DNA of 64,000 nt from Larix kaempferi (lineage: Eukaryota > Streptophyta > Pinopsida > Pinales > Pinaceae). Shown in pieces: positions 9,688 through 22,118 of this stretch. The notes beneath the pieces are model-generated. The model was given only the letters and a program-made list of their open reading frames with translations, had not been told where the DNA came from and did not search any database. Both the position numbers and the translations under genes were made by a program. Location: the NCBI GenBank assembly GCA_027924585.1, contig BSBM01002098.1, positions 7,291,001 through 7,355,000 on the forward strand, read 5' to 3'. Each line of letters starts with the position of its first letter. Within the stretch, counting starts at the first letter, position 1.

Positions 9688-12600
9688 CCAAAGTTGCTTC
9701 CGCATCTTCTAAAACCTTTATGGCCTGTAACTTGTTCTCCTCTTGGTTTACCAATCTCATTTTTCTTCTAAGAGTTCTCATCATGCATGTATTCCACATT
9801 TTTTTGTGGAACTTTGATGTTTACGACCACAACTATCTCTTCCTCTAGCAAAATTATTTCTACTATCCTTCCATGCCAACTTCTCTTCTACCCTTCATGT
9901 TAACTAGTATGTCTTTTTGATTGAGAAAATTTTATTCAGACTAATTTCATGTCAAATAACAAACTTCAAACCATTACATAACTTGAAACTAATAAATCTT
10001 CATCCTCTTCATGTCTAGTGCATACATAAATTTTGTAAAATTCGTCTATTCATTCATGTACACTACACTTTTGTTTGAGATTTTTATTTTACTTTAAGGA
10101 CCCGTGCTTGTAATCTATAGGAAATAGTGTTTCTTAGTGCTTTGCAACCATCTTGTTCTGGCTTTGAATCTTCTCTTACCTTACAAATTCACTAGCACTG
10201 CAAAAACTCCACCATATTGTAGCCTTGTCCTTCAACATCATACAAATGAGCTCTGTCCTTTGAGGGTCTTCCATTCTCTTGAATTCAAAATAATGCTCCA
10301 TCTCACTTAGTTATTCAACCAATGTATTTTCCTTAAGCTTCCATCTTAACAAAATCTTCTACCTTTGCATCTCGTTTATTCTTAAAACCTACATCAACTT
10401 ATTGCCGCTACAACATCTCCATCTTCAAATTCTATCTTTTCTTCTTTTTTCTTGGTTTGTTGCGCTAGCTTCAACTTCACTATTTTTATTTGTTCTCCAA
10501 TTATCCAATTGTTTTCCTCAATGGTTGTATATCTGTAATCACAACTTTCCTTCTGCCTTTTCTTACCAATTCTACTAGTTTCTCACTTATGATTTCTTTG
10601 TTGTCTTCTCTAAGCCTTCTTTCCACTTAGTTTTATCTCCTAGATCTTCCAAACTTTGTCGTGTTGCCAAATTGCACAATCAGGGTGCAATGGGATTGAA
10701 TTCATATTTGTCATAAACTCATAGACTAATCTGAGTGGGGATCTACAACATTGGATTAGAGTAAACATGCTACAAAAAAAATGGTCATACCACACTCACA
10801 AAACATAAGAACCCATTTCACATCATAGGGAGAAATGTATCCTCATTCACATTAACATAGAAATGAATACACACATGAATCTATAGTATGTTCATTGATT
10901 TTCTACTTTGATTGGATGCTAACTATCCATGAATCTAAACTGCCATCTTTTAGGATTGGCCAACCTAACTCAAATGACAACATTCTTGTTTAATCATTTT
11001 GTTGGATAACAATCCAATTTCTTCTAACTCTCCTCTTCTTTTTGCATCTCTTCACTTCCAATCATGCTCTTCCACTTCCTTTGGAACTCTTTAGATATGT
11101 TCCTATCGCATCAATGTCCGTTGCAACATTTTAGCTTCCTTTTATGCACTCTTTGTCTACAACACATGATCATCATGCTCAACATATGTGCTTTCTATTG
11201 TGATCCTATTGCATTCTAGTTGAAGAAAAAATTCCATGTGTTCTCTTCCTTTTCCTATCACGTGTTTCTCATCTCGTGTCTAAAGTAATTCTACACTTTT
11301 CTTTTGTCACACTCAACTCTTGTTGTGTGATTCCATTTTTTGTTGTACCCATCTATGTCACATCTAACTTTTTTCATGCAATTTTCTCTTTTCTATCTTG
11401 CTAATTTATGTTGCATTTGTGTGGCATGTTGACAAGTTTAGTTGTTTTAGGGCTACTCCAATATTATATCCACCCTAAATCAATGCTTGTTAGGATAAAT
11501 ATATTGATAAATTTTTATTTGAGTAGAAATTTGTTTTTCCTTCTTTTATATTTTGTATCTTAATTTATTCTCTTAAGAAGTGTGATTGATATTCTCATAT
11601 TGAATGGAAAGTGCAAATTTTTCCTTGGAAAAAAGAATTAATTGAACATCCCAAACCACTTATGTTGTTGAGATAATGAGTTTTATTACCAAGACCATCA
11701 TCACTCTTAACATGTTTTGTACTATATACCCAAACCAGCACTTGACCTTATTACAAATAAAAATATTTTGTAAGCCCAATAATCCATAACATTCAATTAA
11801 TTTGACCAAAGATTGTCCTTAGCAAACATTCAATAAGAGAATAACTCATCTTTGAGTGTAAAATCACTTTCTTTGACACGTTTGGAGAAATCAATCACAT
11901 ACATGCTTGACAAGTTTGGGAGCATCATAAACTTGTGATTTCCATCCACACTTACATTTTCATGCATAAGTGAAGTTTATACTTCCATGATTAAGTTGTT
12001 TTGTTTCTACGTTAGTGATTTCACTTCAATAATTTATGTTGTCCTAGTTTAGAAATAGGCTTTAAAAATATTTAAACTCCTTGAAAAGAAACATTTAAAA
12101 TGCTCTTGCATGCTTCCACATTAATTTGACAACTATCTCGTGTAAAATCTCAAGCAAAAAATACAAAAATAGTGCAAATGTGTGTGATAATCTCATGTTG
12201 GAAACATTTGCAAGACATGGGTGCACCACAAACTTTACCAATATAGAAGATTGCTTTGGGTTGTACATCCCCAAAATTGTTGTGATATCATTCTCCTTCA
12301 CTTTTGTATTATCTTTACTTAGAGGTGACTATAATGTGCAAGTCCCTAGCTACTTTTTATGAAGAATTGGTAGAAATATTTTTATTCTATTTGTTTGCAT
12401 CATGCATTAGATTGCATTTCTTGTGTTGGCTTGCACTCCATTATTGATCAACTATGCTTCAAAAGTGGCTCATGTATCCACTTTTGAACATTTTTCTTTG
12501 TTTGAAATAGGATTCATGTTGCGTTTTTGAAGTTGGCTTGCCTTCTACTACAGATTGACCATGTTTGAAAAATGGTTCATGTCTCTACGGGCATTTCTAT

Positions 12601-12916
12601 ATATGATTTGAGGTACGTTCCTTGACACTCTTATCTATATTATTCATTGGACTCTATATTGGGGGCATTGGACTCCACATTGGGGGCAATTTCTCTATAC
12701 TATGTTGTATGCTTTTGCTGAGTTCAATGCTTTCTTGAGTGCTAATTGCTTTGTTGGGTTCTTGCCTACTATTGATTGTGTTATTCTTCAACTTGGGTGG
12801 CATTGGTTCAATGTTATTGTTGCAAAAAAATCATCACCTTGGATCTATACTTCTATTGGTAATCAACACACATGCACTATCTATCTATCTACATATCCAA
12901 AATTGATTACAATTTC
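9688..12916. other. AT-rich intergenic DNA without a recognisable gene
   Basis: I checked both strands for retroelement and transposase motifs and found none that hold up. Short frames near 12100-12360 on both strands are shadows. A 21-bp unit (ATTGGACTCYAYATTGGGGGC type) is repeated twice at about 12648-12690. Two diverged copies of a roughly 100-bp segment starting GGCTTGC sit at about 12429 and 12535. The rest is probably very old transposon debris. Confidence 0.5.
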
Positions 12917-13222
12917 TAATGAGACATAGTCCCATGAGATATTATAGTTTATCATGTAATTTTATGTATTGCACATAAGGCTTTATGTTCTTTCCTAGAA
13001 GCTTCGTTTTACATCTTTCTTCTCTTAGAAGCTTCCTTCGTTGTAATATATTAGACTTGGGCAAATTTGATCACTCTACCACAACTTTTTTTTGTTTGTA
13101 CTCTTGTATATTGTTATACAAAGGAGTGTACATGTGTACATTAGAACAATCTATTCTCTTCCCCTACTTGCATACTTGCTCTCGTGTTATCTTGTATGTG
13201 AGTATTAGCATTTCCAATGTAT
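12917..13222 (+). repeat. Gypsy-B 5' LTR
   Basis: This segment aligns with 34419-34992 through the shared stretches GAGACATA-TCCCATG, TTATGTATTGCACA, TTTCTTCTCTTAGAAG and TTGTATGTGAGTATTAGCATT. The first dinucleotide is TA instead of TG. The other copy is longer because it carries a SINE. No convincing primer-binding site follows at 13223. Confidence 0.65.
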
Positions 13223-14636
13223 GCATATCAAACAATATCACAATCTAGCCACTATGATAATCTACAAGATAGATCTCACAGCTAGAGTAAATCTCACTAA
13301 TCTCACTCAAGAATTGCAGAGAGAAGAAGAAAAATTGAATCAATGATCACTCATTAACACAAGAAATGACAAAAACTGCTATATCATACATCAGCTGTAA
13401 GCTGGCACTGTGAAAGTAGAATAATAACTGAATACAATCAAATGAATTCGAATAACTCCTAAGGTCATTCGAATTCTCCTCAATGTGTGGCTTGGATGAC
13501 ATTGGAGACATAATCCAATCAGTGGAAGTAGTCACAAATAGTCAAATATGAGTCAAATGAGTCTAACTGAGTCTAATTGGTGCATGTGGCACAAATCTAG
13601 GGAAGGAGACTCCAATGTGGGTGCATGAGGAGCTGTTAGTAGTCAGTAGAGCTGAACTAGTCTTTGTAGGTGTCTATCTAAGTGCTTCAGTCAGTTAACT
13701 AAGTAATCGGTCCTCAAATCAAGGAACTAGTCCACTAATCATGGAACTGACTGATGTAACTCCTAAATAGGTGGAAGAGGGCACAATTGTACTCCAGTGA
13801 TGGAAACAAGGGCGCATATGTGGCTAGGAGGGCTAGAACTAAGCATAAACAGTCTCCTGGGGTTGAAAAACTGGGGACTAGGTGCTGGGATACCACCATA
13901 CTAATGACTGGATGCATGCATGATGAATGGATGCACGCAGAATGCATGCATGCATGATGAATGGATGCACACAGAATGCATGCATGCATGCAAATATTAA
14001 AAAATGATGGTGAGAATATTCCAACAGCCACTTTGGCCTTTAGATCTCACCTCAAGGGTTTCCATATTTTACACTTACTAGATCTCACACTATTTGACTT
14101 GGGCTTTCATCTCTCACCCTTACTAGATCTCATGTTGCTTGAATTGGTATGGTTAAGGCTCTAGATCTAGTCTCCTTGAGGGTTTCCATCTTACACTCTT
14201 TAAAAAGCTTCATCTTTTTGGAGTTACATATTTGTAGCAATCAACACACTTTCTTACTTAGCACAACTTCAATCTTAGTGTTCTTCATCAATCTTAGCAC
14301 CACATCCCCTTACCATAAATTATCTTCTTTTGATCACTTCAATCTTATTTTTCTTCATGAACTTAGCACCACATCCACTTATCAAGTACCATCACGACTT
14401 CTTTTTCTAGCTCCAATATTGTATCCTACTTGTACAACTCCTTGCACTACTAAGAAGCACATGCTCAATGACTTTCAATCACTACCAAGGGGGTAAAGGG
14501 CATGGCACCCCTTGATGAGGAAGATGACTGAATTGTATTTTGCCAAATTTTATACTTTCTGAAGGATTTTCTCTGAGATGTAGAATGGTAAAAATATTGT
14601 TGATAGGCCATTTGTCACCCCCGGATCCAATCCAGA
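13223..14636 (+). other. Gypsy-B 5' leader with minisatellites
   Basis: No gene is seen. A 34-bp unit made of GCATGCATGCATG plus GAATGGATGCAC repeats about 2.4 times at 13911-13992. A unit of about 70 bp containing ACTTCAATCTTA and CTTAGCACCACATCC is duplicated at about 14266-14400. Part of the leader may be inserted LTR debris, but no TSD was found. Confidence 0.5.
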
Positions 14637-15541
14637 ATGTCTTCAAGAGGTGGTGCTGGAGAAGAATTTACACATGACTATTCAAATAATAATTATTTTG
14701 AGAAAACCATGTAGGAGATGATGAGATCCTTCCAAGAGGTTCCCTTGTGAATTTATCATCAAGCAAACCTAGTAACGTTGATCTCTTTCCTGCTAGAGGT
14801 GAAGGTCATGATCCCTAAGTTTGATGCCTGGCATCATCAATGGTGAGAAGCTTGACACCTAATTGCATAATTTATAGACATACTTCAAGATCCAACATGA
14901 GATTATTGAATATCCAAACCGTTAAGGTCCATATTGAAGAAAATAACCTGGATTGGTGGCAAAAACACCAATTTTTTTTGGATATTGAAGAAAAGTATAT
15001 CACTTGGTAGGATTATCTCAAATTTGTTATGGAGACAAGGTTCTACCTTCCTAAGTACTGGGTGTATGATGGCTTTAGACGAGGAAAATCCAAGCCAAAT
15101 AGTCCAACAATACATTGAGTTGTTCAACAACTTCATATCAAACTAAGAATTTTAAATTCATAAGAAGTATTATCATTCAAGTTTATTTCTAGCTTATTTC
15201 CTAGTATTAGAACTGAACTACCTATGCTTGAGGTAAATGCTTTGGTCAAAGCATACAAAATAACCATTGTTGTTGTGGCCAAGATTGGATATAAGTTTGC
15301 GAAAAAGAATTCTAGAAATACTAGTACATTTTCCTCAAGCCCTTCGACATCCAAGGCTTTGTCAACCTTAATGGACAACATAAGGGATTATGCTTTAGCC
15401 TCTTCATTTGTCAATAAAGGAAAGTATTATACCTATCATAATAGGTTCAGTCATTCCACTGATAAATGCAGAGCTCTTCAATTTAAACAAGAGTACAAGA
15501 CTCCTTATAGAGAAACAACTAAAACACATATATCCTCATAG
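14637..15541 (+). pseudogene. Gypsy-B gag remnant
   Basis: ATG at 14637 opens MSSRGGAGEEFTHDY, followed by a stop (TAG) after 25 codons. Further on, in shifting frames, gag-like runs appear: WIGGKN...WRQG, then ALDEENPSQIVQQYIELFNN. A later stretch (15224-15541) ends in YHNRFSHSTDKCRALQ, which resembles a CCHC knuckle with the first two Cys changed to Tyr. The order and spacing match plant gypsy gag. It is not functional. Confidence 0.65.
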
Positions 15542-15830
15542 AGAAACAATATGAAGATGTAGAGATTATAGTTGACAATGTAGTAGCTCCAAACCCACAA
15601 TGTTTTCTAACAACTAGGAACTATGTGAGCAGTCCGAATAAATCCCTCTTCACACATAATTGGCAAGTAGAATATCACCCAATTTCTCTTATCATCGATA
15701 ATGGTAGTTTGAAGAAGAAAGGGACCTATCCTAACCTCCCTACTTTAAGATACATAGGAGTTAGTCAATTAATGTATGCGATAATATCCTTTGAAATAGG
15801 CCCATTAGATAATAGTGGATAATTAATTAG
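15542..15830 (+). pseudogene. Gypsy-B protease-region remnant
   Basis: A short plus-strand frame reads FTHNWQVEYHPISLIIDNGSLKK. LIIDGGS is the usual active-site context of gypsy-type aspartic proteases of this group; here the second residue after the catalytic Asp is Asn. Beyond it the frame becomes random. From 15831 to about 16540 I see no domain. Confidence 0.5.
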
Positions 15831-17394
15831 TGCAAAAATGGTCTCTTTGTTAATTAAGACTCACTTGGTACTTGGTACTCATTAATGATGGACCACAAGT
15901 AGTTAGGGTTTTGGCTATTGAAAGCCTATTTAAAGAGCTAGGATGCTATGGATTTATTTGACAAGTAATGTTTTATTTGGATCTTTACTCAAGTGAAATG
16001 TTGCCCAACCTTAAAAGGCAAGTGAACATTGCTTCCAATTGGATTATCATAATAGAAGGATATATTCTATAGCTTTTGATTTTTTGTAGGCTAGTACCCA
16101 TGGGGATTTGAACTTGTGACCTTCCATTTACAACTCCTCATCTCAATTACTCATTACCAATTGTCTACCCCCTGTAGGAAAAGCCTATAACTTTTGATTT
16201 TAATCATCTTTGTATTTGGTATTTTGCATTATAATCTTTGGTTTTCTACATTATAATATCTGTATACATGGTTGTGTTCCAAGTTTAAGGGTTAAGGAAC
16301 ACCACACACAACAACTATCGACTCAAGAAAGAGGTAAAGTATACAAACTCACCTCTATTTCTTATTGTGCAACACTCATTTACTTTCTAGTAAACCAACA
16401 ATAAAACAAGCCAATGTCCTTAAGTTCTTAGCTCTTGGTGTTGTCCCACAAGCTAAAGAAGACAACATAGGGAATTCAGTCCTTAAAATATTTAGGCTAT
16501 CATAGATTCCTATTCATATACTTTTGAAGAACTTGCAGGTCTACCTCCTCTTTGTACCATACAACACGAAATTTTATTTGGTTCCAAGTTCTTCACTTCT
16601 CATTTTTTTTGCATATTGCACCACAACTATCAAGAGTGCATAGATCAATAAGAAAACGAGAAATCTTCTTGAGAATGGTAAGGCTAGTCCTATCACTTAT
16701 CCTTATGGTAGTCCAATTCTCCTTATACCCAAAAAGAACAATAAGAATGGAGATTATGCATGTTGTAAAAAGCATTGAATAAGATCATTGTGAAAAATCG
16801 ATACCCACTACCCAAGATCGATGTTGTCATAAACTAGTTGAAAGGAGCCAAATACCTTAGCAAGATTGACCTAACTTTTTTTTATGATAGAGTACTAATG
16901 AATTCATCTAATTCTTGGGAAAAAACTTTCAAAACCAAATACGGGATATGTGTCAACTATGTCTTCTTAGGTCAGTGAGAACGAGGTATTGTTATTTCCC
17001 CCACCAAGGTTCAGAGCTCTCTAATGACATGCTCATGTTTGTGTGCTTGTGCTTACACAAATTTGGATGGGGTTAGGTGCAAGTCCTAGGCAAATTTGTG
17101 AAATAGACTACCTCTACTCATGGCTCCTAGGTGAAGGATGACTTCCATAGCATGGTAGTGCATTTTTGTCCATTGAAGATAAAATAATAGAGTAGTGGTT
17201 GTTTGATTGTGTTGATTAAAAACATTTTGTTAGAAAAAAATATGGGCTTTATGGGTGGCTAGTCATGTATTTTGATCTTACTAATGTTTCAACCACATTC
17301 ATAAGTATGATCGATGGCATATTTTTTCCACATTTGGGTAAATTTATAGTGGTATATTTGGATGGCCTATTGCTATAATGACAGTTAGAAAGAT

Positions 17395-17726
17395 TGTTAT
17401 GAAATCAAACATAAAAATACATATAATTGAAGCAAGCACACACAATGAAGAAAAATATTTTTACTATGGAAACCCAAAATTGGGAAAACCACCAACAATA
17501 AATCTATTACCCTTGACCACTCCAACTAAGGCATGGCCAATCCAACCATCACCGACCACTCTCAGGCCAACACCGACCAATTTTGGCACTTTAAAATGGA
17601 GTTCCTCAAGTGCTTAAGTAGGCATCATCACATGCAATATCATGGGACACCCAAAACCATGGGGTCGTAAACCACCAATGGTAAACCCATCTTTGACTCT
17701 TTTATTGAGTCAAGTTTAACCTAACA
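17395..17726 (-). repeat. TRIM 3' LTR
   Basis: It starts TGTTATGAAAT and ends CCTAACA, and is about 90% similar to 18188-18521 by eye. It contains the module with GGAAACCCA and GGGAAAACCACC (about 17468-17494) that recurs in other LTRs of this window. Confidence 0.88.
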
Positions 17727-18173
17727 TTCCCCCCTTTAAACTTGATTTGGGGTAATCACCAACCCCCCTCAAAGTTTTAATTGGGTATCTGCGAATACAA
17801 CATGCCTCCCTCTTCAACATACTTAAATCTACCTCTAGACTTTTCATAGGTGACTCACCAAGCTAGGGGTATGTATGCCTAACCAGGTCTTACAACCGTA
17901 TGGCCATTTACATTGTTATCAAATTACAACTCCATAAAAGCTTACAATATAGTGACCAATCACTTCTTCATCCACATCTTCCATGTGCTCATCCTCAATT
18001 TTTACCATGCTTTTCTAGTTGTAATTTTCCATGGTTCACATACCCATAAACTATCACTTTAACGTGTAAGCTTTATCGCATTTTTTTAGTTTTCCATCGA
18101 CCAATGTATGAGTAGCTTGGGTTCAATACAAGCAACCATAGCTTCCAAGACATTTACATTTTCCTTCAACCTC

Positions 18174-18185
18174 GCTCTAATACCA
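18174..18185 (-). other. TRIM primer-binding site
   Basis: GCTCTAATACCA is the reverse complement of TGGTATTAGAGC, one mismatch from the initiator-tRNA-Met site, and lies 2 nt before the LTR. Confidence 0.85.
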
Positions 18186-18187
18186 GT

Positions 18188-18521
18188 TGTCAAGAAATAA
18201 AATGCAAAAATACATATAATAAGCAAGCACACACAATGAAGAAAAATATTTTTACTGTAGAAACCCAAAACTGGGAAAACCGCCAACAATATATCTATTG
18301 CCCTTGACCACTCCAACCAAGGCATGGCCATCATCGACCACTCTCCAGCCAACATCGACTAATTTTGGCACTTTACAATGGAGTTCCTCGAGCCCTTAAA
18401 TAGGCTTCATCATATGCAATAGCATGGGAAAATACCATGGGACACCCAAAACCATGGGCTCGTAAATCACCAATGGTAAACCCATCTTTGACTCTTTTAC
18501 CGATTCAAGTTTAACCTAACA
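18188..18521 (-). repeat. TRIM 5' LTR
   Basis: It starts TGTCAAG and ends CCTAACA. AAGAT follows at 18522-18526. It carries the same GGAAACCCA...GGGAAAACC module (about 18258-18284). Confidence 0.88.
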
Positions 18522-18789
18522 AAGATCATATTTAACATACTTAGATCGTTTTTGACCTTATTTGCCAACATAAATTTCAAGAAAAAATGAAAAGTCCTTC
18601 GGCCATATTTCCATTCATTGTTTGGGTTTTGTTATTGAGCACATTAGTGTGCATGCGAATCTAGCCAAGGTCAAAGTCCTTTAGGGTTGGCCCACTCCCT
18701 CTAATACTATAAATATAAAGAGCTTTCTTGGTAGCATATATGACAATATTTAGCCATTTAATCAAATATGCAATCAAATGAAATTGCCA

Positions 18790-20682
18790 TGGAATGTTGA
18801 AACACCTAAGGGCATTTCAGCAATTCAAGGATGCCCTTTGCTCATCTTTAGTCCTCGATCTTATTGATTTCCAACAACCCTTTGAGATAGACATTGATGC
18901 CGATGCATAGGTGTCACCAGGCCTGGAATTTCAAAATCTAAGTGCCTGTCAATTGGAAAATTGATGACGGGTATAGTTTTTTGCTCCCTGTCATTTTACG
19001 TTTTATGTATTTTTACAGACCGCCAAATAAAATATTTGTATATTGTCTACTATTTTAATTTAAAATTACAAGTGAGGTACTATATACCAATCCCCTGTTA
19101 TTTAAAATTAAACCTAACTTATACCAATCCTCTTTTCGTTGCTTCAGTTTCAAGCTTCAATTGATCTCTGAATCCTATTTCTGCTCAGGGAGGTGACACT
19201 TGTTTTCCACCTTAGCCCTCTCGATGGTCTTTAGAACGGGTTTATCTTATTTATACTTGTAATTACAGGTAGTAAAAGCCTCAAGAAGTCACTATCGTCA
19301 CCCTTTAAATGCTAACACTTAGCCTTTTCAGCAATTTCTGAATATTTCGAAGCAGAAAACAAAGAGCTCGGTTGCTCCTGCACACCAGGTCTGCAAACTT
19401 ATAAATCCAACAGGAATTTCACCGAAAACTTACCAAGAACTAAAAGAATGCAATAAACTCCCATTACAGCAGCATCAATCTACATGCAAATGGAATAAAT
19501 TTCAATCATAAAACAACCAAACCGCAAATTATAAAACCACCAAACCGTGAATAGCCGAAACAACCATCATACCATAAATTAATCTTAGTTAATTTTAATC
19601 CATCTCCTTATTATTTCCTTCCTCCATCCTGCAATCTAACTTGCGAGTCTCTCGCCAATGGCCGTGCAACCTCAAACTCAAACACTTATTAAAATTTAAT
19701 AAGTAACACTTATTAAAACACAAACACTTATGACGGGAGCTGTAAGCTAGTAACCGTCAAATCTACGGTTTGAAACTTTTACTAGACGTAGTAGTTGACG
19801 TGTTAAATTTTTTTTTAATTGTCAAATACGGTTTAAAAATGAAAAAACATTCTGTAGAACGTCAAATTCCAGGCCTGGGTGTCACTCAATTGCATATCAC
19901 TTAGAAACACTTTCTACTACAAAACATAATTGCGGTACATATGATAAATAGATCTATCCCTTGGTTCAACCACTCAAGCAATGATGACATTACATCATTC
20001 GTAAGAAAACAAATTTTCACACTAAGCATTAACCCCTTATGTTTATGCACTCTTGATTTAAGATTTAGGAACAAAGACACCTTAAATGGGATTCTTATCT
20101 TCAATAATTTCATCCCATTATTAAGTACAAAAGGGGGATTGCTAATAAAGTTGTTGATATGTTGAATAGCCCTACTTCAAAGGTTTTACATATTCTTAAT
20201 ACCATATTTTCCTATGAAGAATATAAGTTTTTATCCTTCAAATCCACACTTTGAGTCAATTCTCACCTCTTTACAACAACTTATAGCGATAAATCAAACT
20301 CTTTTTTGATCATATATAAAGAGGTGGCTTGTTATACAAATTAAATAAGCTTTGCATTACATATGGTTTAACACACCTCACACTCGTATGTGATTGACAT
20401 TCCCTTTGCTATGGTGGTCATTTTGGCACTTTGAAGACTTTGCAATGTTTATAGAAATATTTCTATTGGTCTTATATAAAGAAACACATAGAAGATTTTA
20501 CTAGAAGACATGCCTTATGTAGTCAATATAAACCATCTAATAACCATCCATGAACCTTATTAGTGATTTTCCCACTACGCTCCATAAGCATGGTTGCATA
20601 TTTGTTGTATATAGGTTTTCTAAAATTACTATACTTGTTCAACCACTTCATCAACTCTTCAATCATAAGCATTTATCATCGA
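18790..20682 (+). pseudogene. Gypsy-B RNase H and integrase, duplicated copy 1 (holds the MITE)
   Basis: The plus strand begins with a frame-shifted FQQFKDAL and QQPFEIDIDA segment (the start of gypsy RNase H), is cut by the MITE, and resumes with a TQLHITLETL-like stretch. The integrase zinc-binding region follows near 20400-20520 (GHFGTLKTLQCL, YFYWS-IKKHIEDF, RRHALCSQYKP), then the core start YRFSKIT. The unit is repeated at 20683. Stops occur throughout. Confidence 0.7.
18918..19877. mobile_element. MITE-1: non-autonomous hAT element (960 bp)
   Basis: Perfect 14-bp terminal inverted repeats, CAGGCCTGGAATTT at the left and its reverse complement at the right, are flanked by the identical 8-bp duplication GGTGTCAC (18910-18917 and 19878-19885). 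An 8-bp TSD and CAGG-type ends define hAT. No transposase frame is present. TGACG/CGTCA motifs cluster near the right end (19730-19870), as expected of subterminal transposase-binding repeats. It interrupts the Gypsy-B RNase H. Confidence 0.95.
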
Positions 20683-21600
20683 ATGTTGCAACAACCAAGG
20701 CATTTCAACAGTTCAAGGATGCCCTTTTCTCATCCTTTCTCATTTTTAGTGCTTTCTCTTCTTGATTTGCATCATCCCTTTGAGATAGAGATCAATGCCT
20801 CATATTATGCCATAGACATTGTTCTTAAGTAGCCCAAGATGATTCAATTGCACATCAGTTTCAAAACATAACAACAATACATATGATAAAGACTTCTATG
20901 GCTCAGATCACGCACTCAAACAATGACAATATTACATCCTTGGTAAGGAAACAATCCTTCACACTAAGCATCAACCCCTATGTTTATGAACTTTAAATCT
21001 AAGATTCAAGAAAAAAAGGCACCTTAAATGAGCTTATTATCTTCAGCAATTTCATCTCATTATCAAGCACAAAAGGGGGATTGCTAGTAAAGTTGTTTAG
21101 ATATCCTTCTAAGGTTTTACATATTCTCAATACCATATTTGCTTATGAAGAATGCAAGTCACTTCAATCTTCAAAATTTGGTTGATTATCAGCTCTTTAC
21201 AACAACCTGTGATGGTAAGTCAGATTCCTTTGCTTGATTATAGATTAAGATATGTTTTTTTTACAAATTAAATCAACTTTATGTTCCATCTAGTTCAACA
21301 CAACTAACACTCATACATGTTGGACACTCCTCCTGCAATGGTGGTTGTTTTGGCACTTTGAAGACTTTGCAACATTTACATATATAATTATATTGGCATT
21401 CAATGACAAAGCATGCGAATATTTTATTAGGTGTACCTTATGCAATAATCTAAACCTTCTAATAGAAAGCTTGGTTGTACCGACCACTTCTAGTTTCCTC
21501 ACAGCCCTAAGAATCCATATCCCTGAACTTTATTAGTGTTTTGCTTACTATTCATAAACATGTTTGTATATTCACAGTTGTATGTAGGTTTTCTAAAATG
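20683..21600 (+). pseudogene. Gypsy-B RNase H and integrase, duplicated copy 2
   Basis: This is a second head-to-tail copy of the segment at 18790, without the MITE: again KAFQQFKDAL, PFEIEINASYYAIDIV (the DAS residue replaced by NAS), then a diverged middle and an integrase zinc-region relic (about 21330-21470). Shared blocks such as GTACAAAAGGGGGATTGCT-like text and AAGGTTTTACATATTCT confirm homology. Subtracting MITE-1 and its TSD, both units are about 0.92 kb. The copies are clearly diverged, so the duplication is old. Confidence 0.75.
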
Positions 21601-22118
21601 ACTATATTTATATCTTGCAATAAAATGCCTATGCTATTGTATTTAGTTTTTTTCAGCTTAAATTTGATTGCAACTCTATATTTAAGGCATTTTTTAAAAA
21701 CCTCACGGAAGTTATTGAGCTCTCAATTGACTTTCTCTACATTATTTTTGCGTACAAAATAATGGCCAAATTGAGGTGGTAAATCGCTCATTGGATTATG
21801 ATCTTTGCATCTATCACCAACAATGTAAGCAATCAGACATTTGGCTAAAGTCCATGCATAGGTTCATGGCACCTTATTGAAGACTCAAGCCAAACAAAAA
21901 GGGGTTCATGATAAGCATTGTGACCCACCACATTTTCATATTGGTTATGAAGTTTGGCTTCACTTAGAAAAATGAAGGCTTAAGTCTCAACAACACCATA
22001 AGCTCAAGCCTCTTTGATATGGGACTTACACCATTTTGCAGCGAATTAGGGAAAATAATTAGTTGTTTTTTCCTTCCTAACTTGGTATAAATGTTGTGAA
22101 CATGAATCAACTCAAGCT
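21601..22118 (+). pseudogene. Gypsy-B integrase core and C-terminus
   Basis: Frame-shifted plus-strand peptides show a core relic (LRHFLKTSRKLL), then a post-core stretch with VNRSLDYDL-like text, and IGYEVWLHLEK followed by a KLKP-YG-like turn, the conserved end of gypsy integrase that leads into the chromodomain/C-terminal tail. Copia-1 cuts it at 22119 (target AAGCT); the tail resumes at 34153. Confidence 0.7.

Larger units (their letters stand above)
17395..18521 (-). mobile_element. TRIM-like mini LTR retrotransposon (1127 bp)
   Basis: LTRs at 17395-17726 (332 bp) and 18188-18521 (334 bp) start TGT and end AACCTAACA. The TSD AAGAT flanks both ends (17390-17394 and 18522-18526). A primer site (18174-18185, one mismatch) precedes the right LTR, and a purine tract on the minus strand (17727-17750, AAAGGGGGG core) follows the left LTR, so it points left. 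The 461-bp interior has no coding capacity. All cis elements for reverse transcription are kept while all proteins are absent, as in TRIMs. Confidence 0.92.
16545..18760 (+). pseudogene. Gypsy-B reverse transcriptase remnant, interrupted by a TRIM
   Basis: The frame-shifted plus-strand peptide includes NRYPLPKIDVV, LKGAKYLSKIDLT (motif A region), KTKYG, then after about 200 bp of unrelated sequence LYGWLV, HLGKFIVVYLDGLLL and, beyond the TRIM, YLGF-like and AKVKVL-x-WPTP. The motif C box YLDD is YLDG, so a catalytic Asp is lost. The piece between about 16990 and 17225 does not look like RT and may be a further small insertion. Downstream it leads into the thumb and RNase H. Confidence 0.75.

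Noticed and set aside
13911-13992. GCATGC-rich palindromic repeats considered as an origin or regulatory site
   Set aside because: They are a short 34-bp minisatellite of 2.4 copies in a dead gypsy leader; nothing else supports function.
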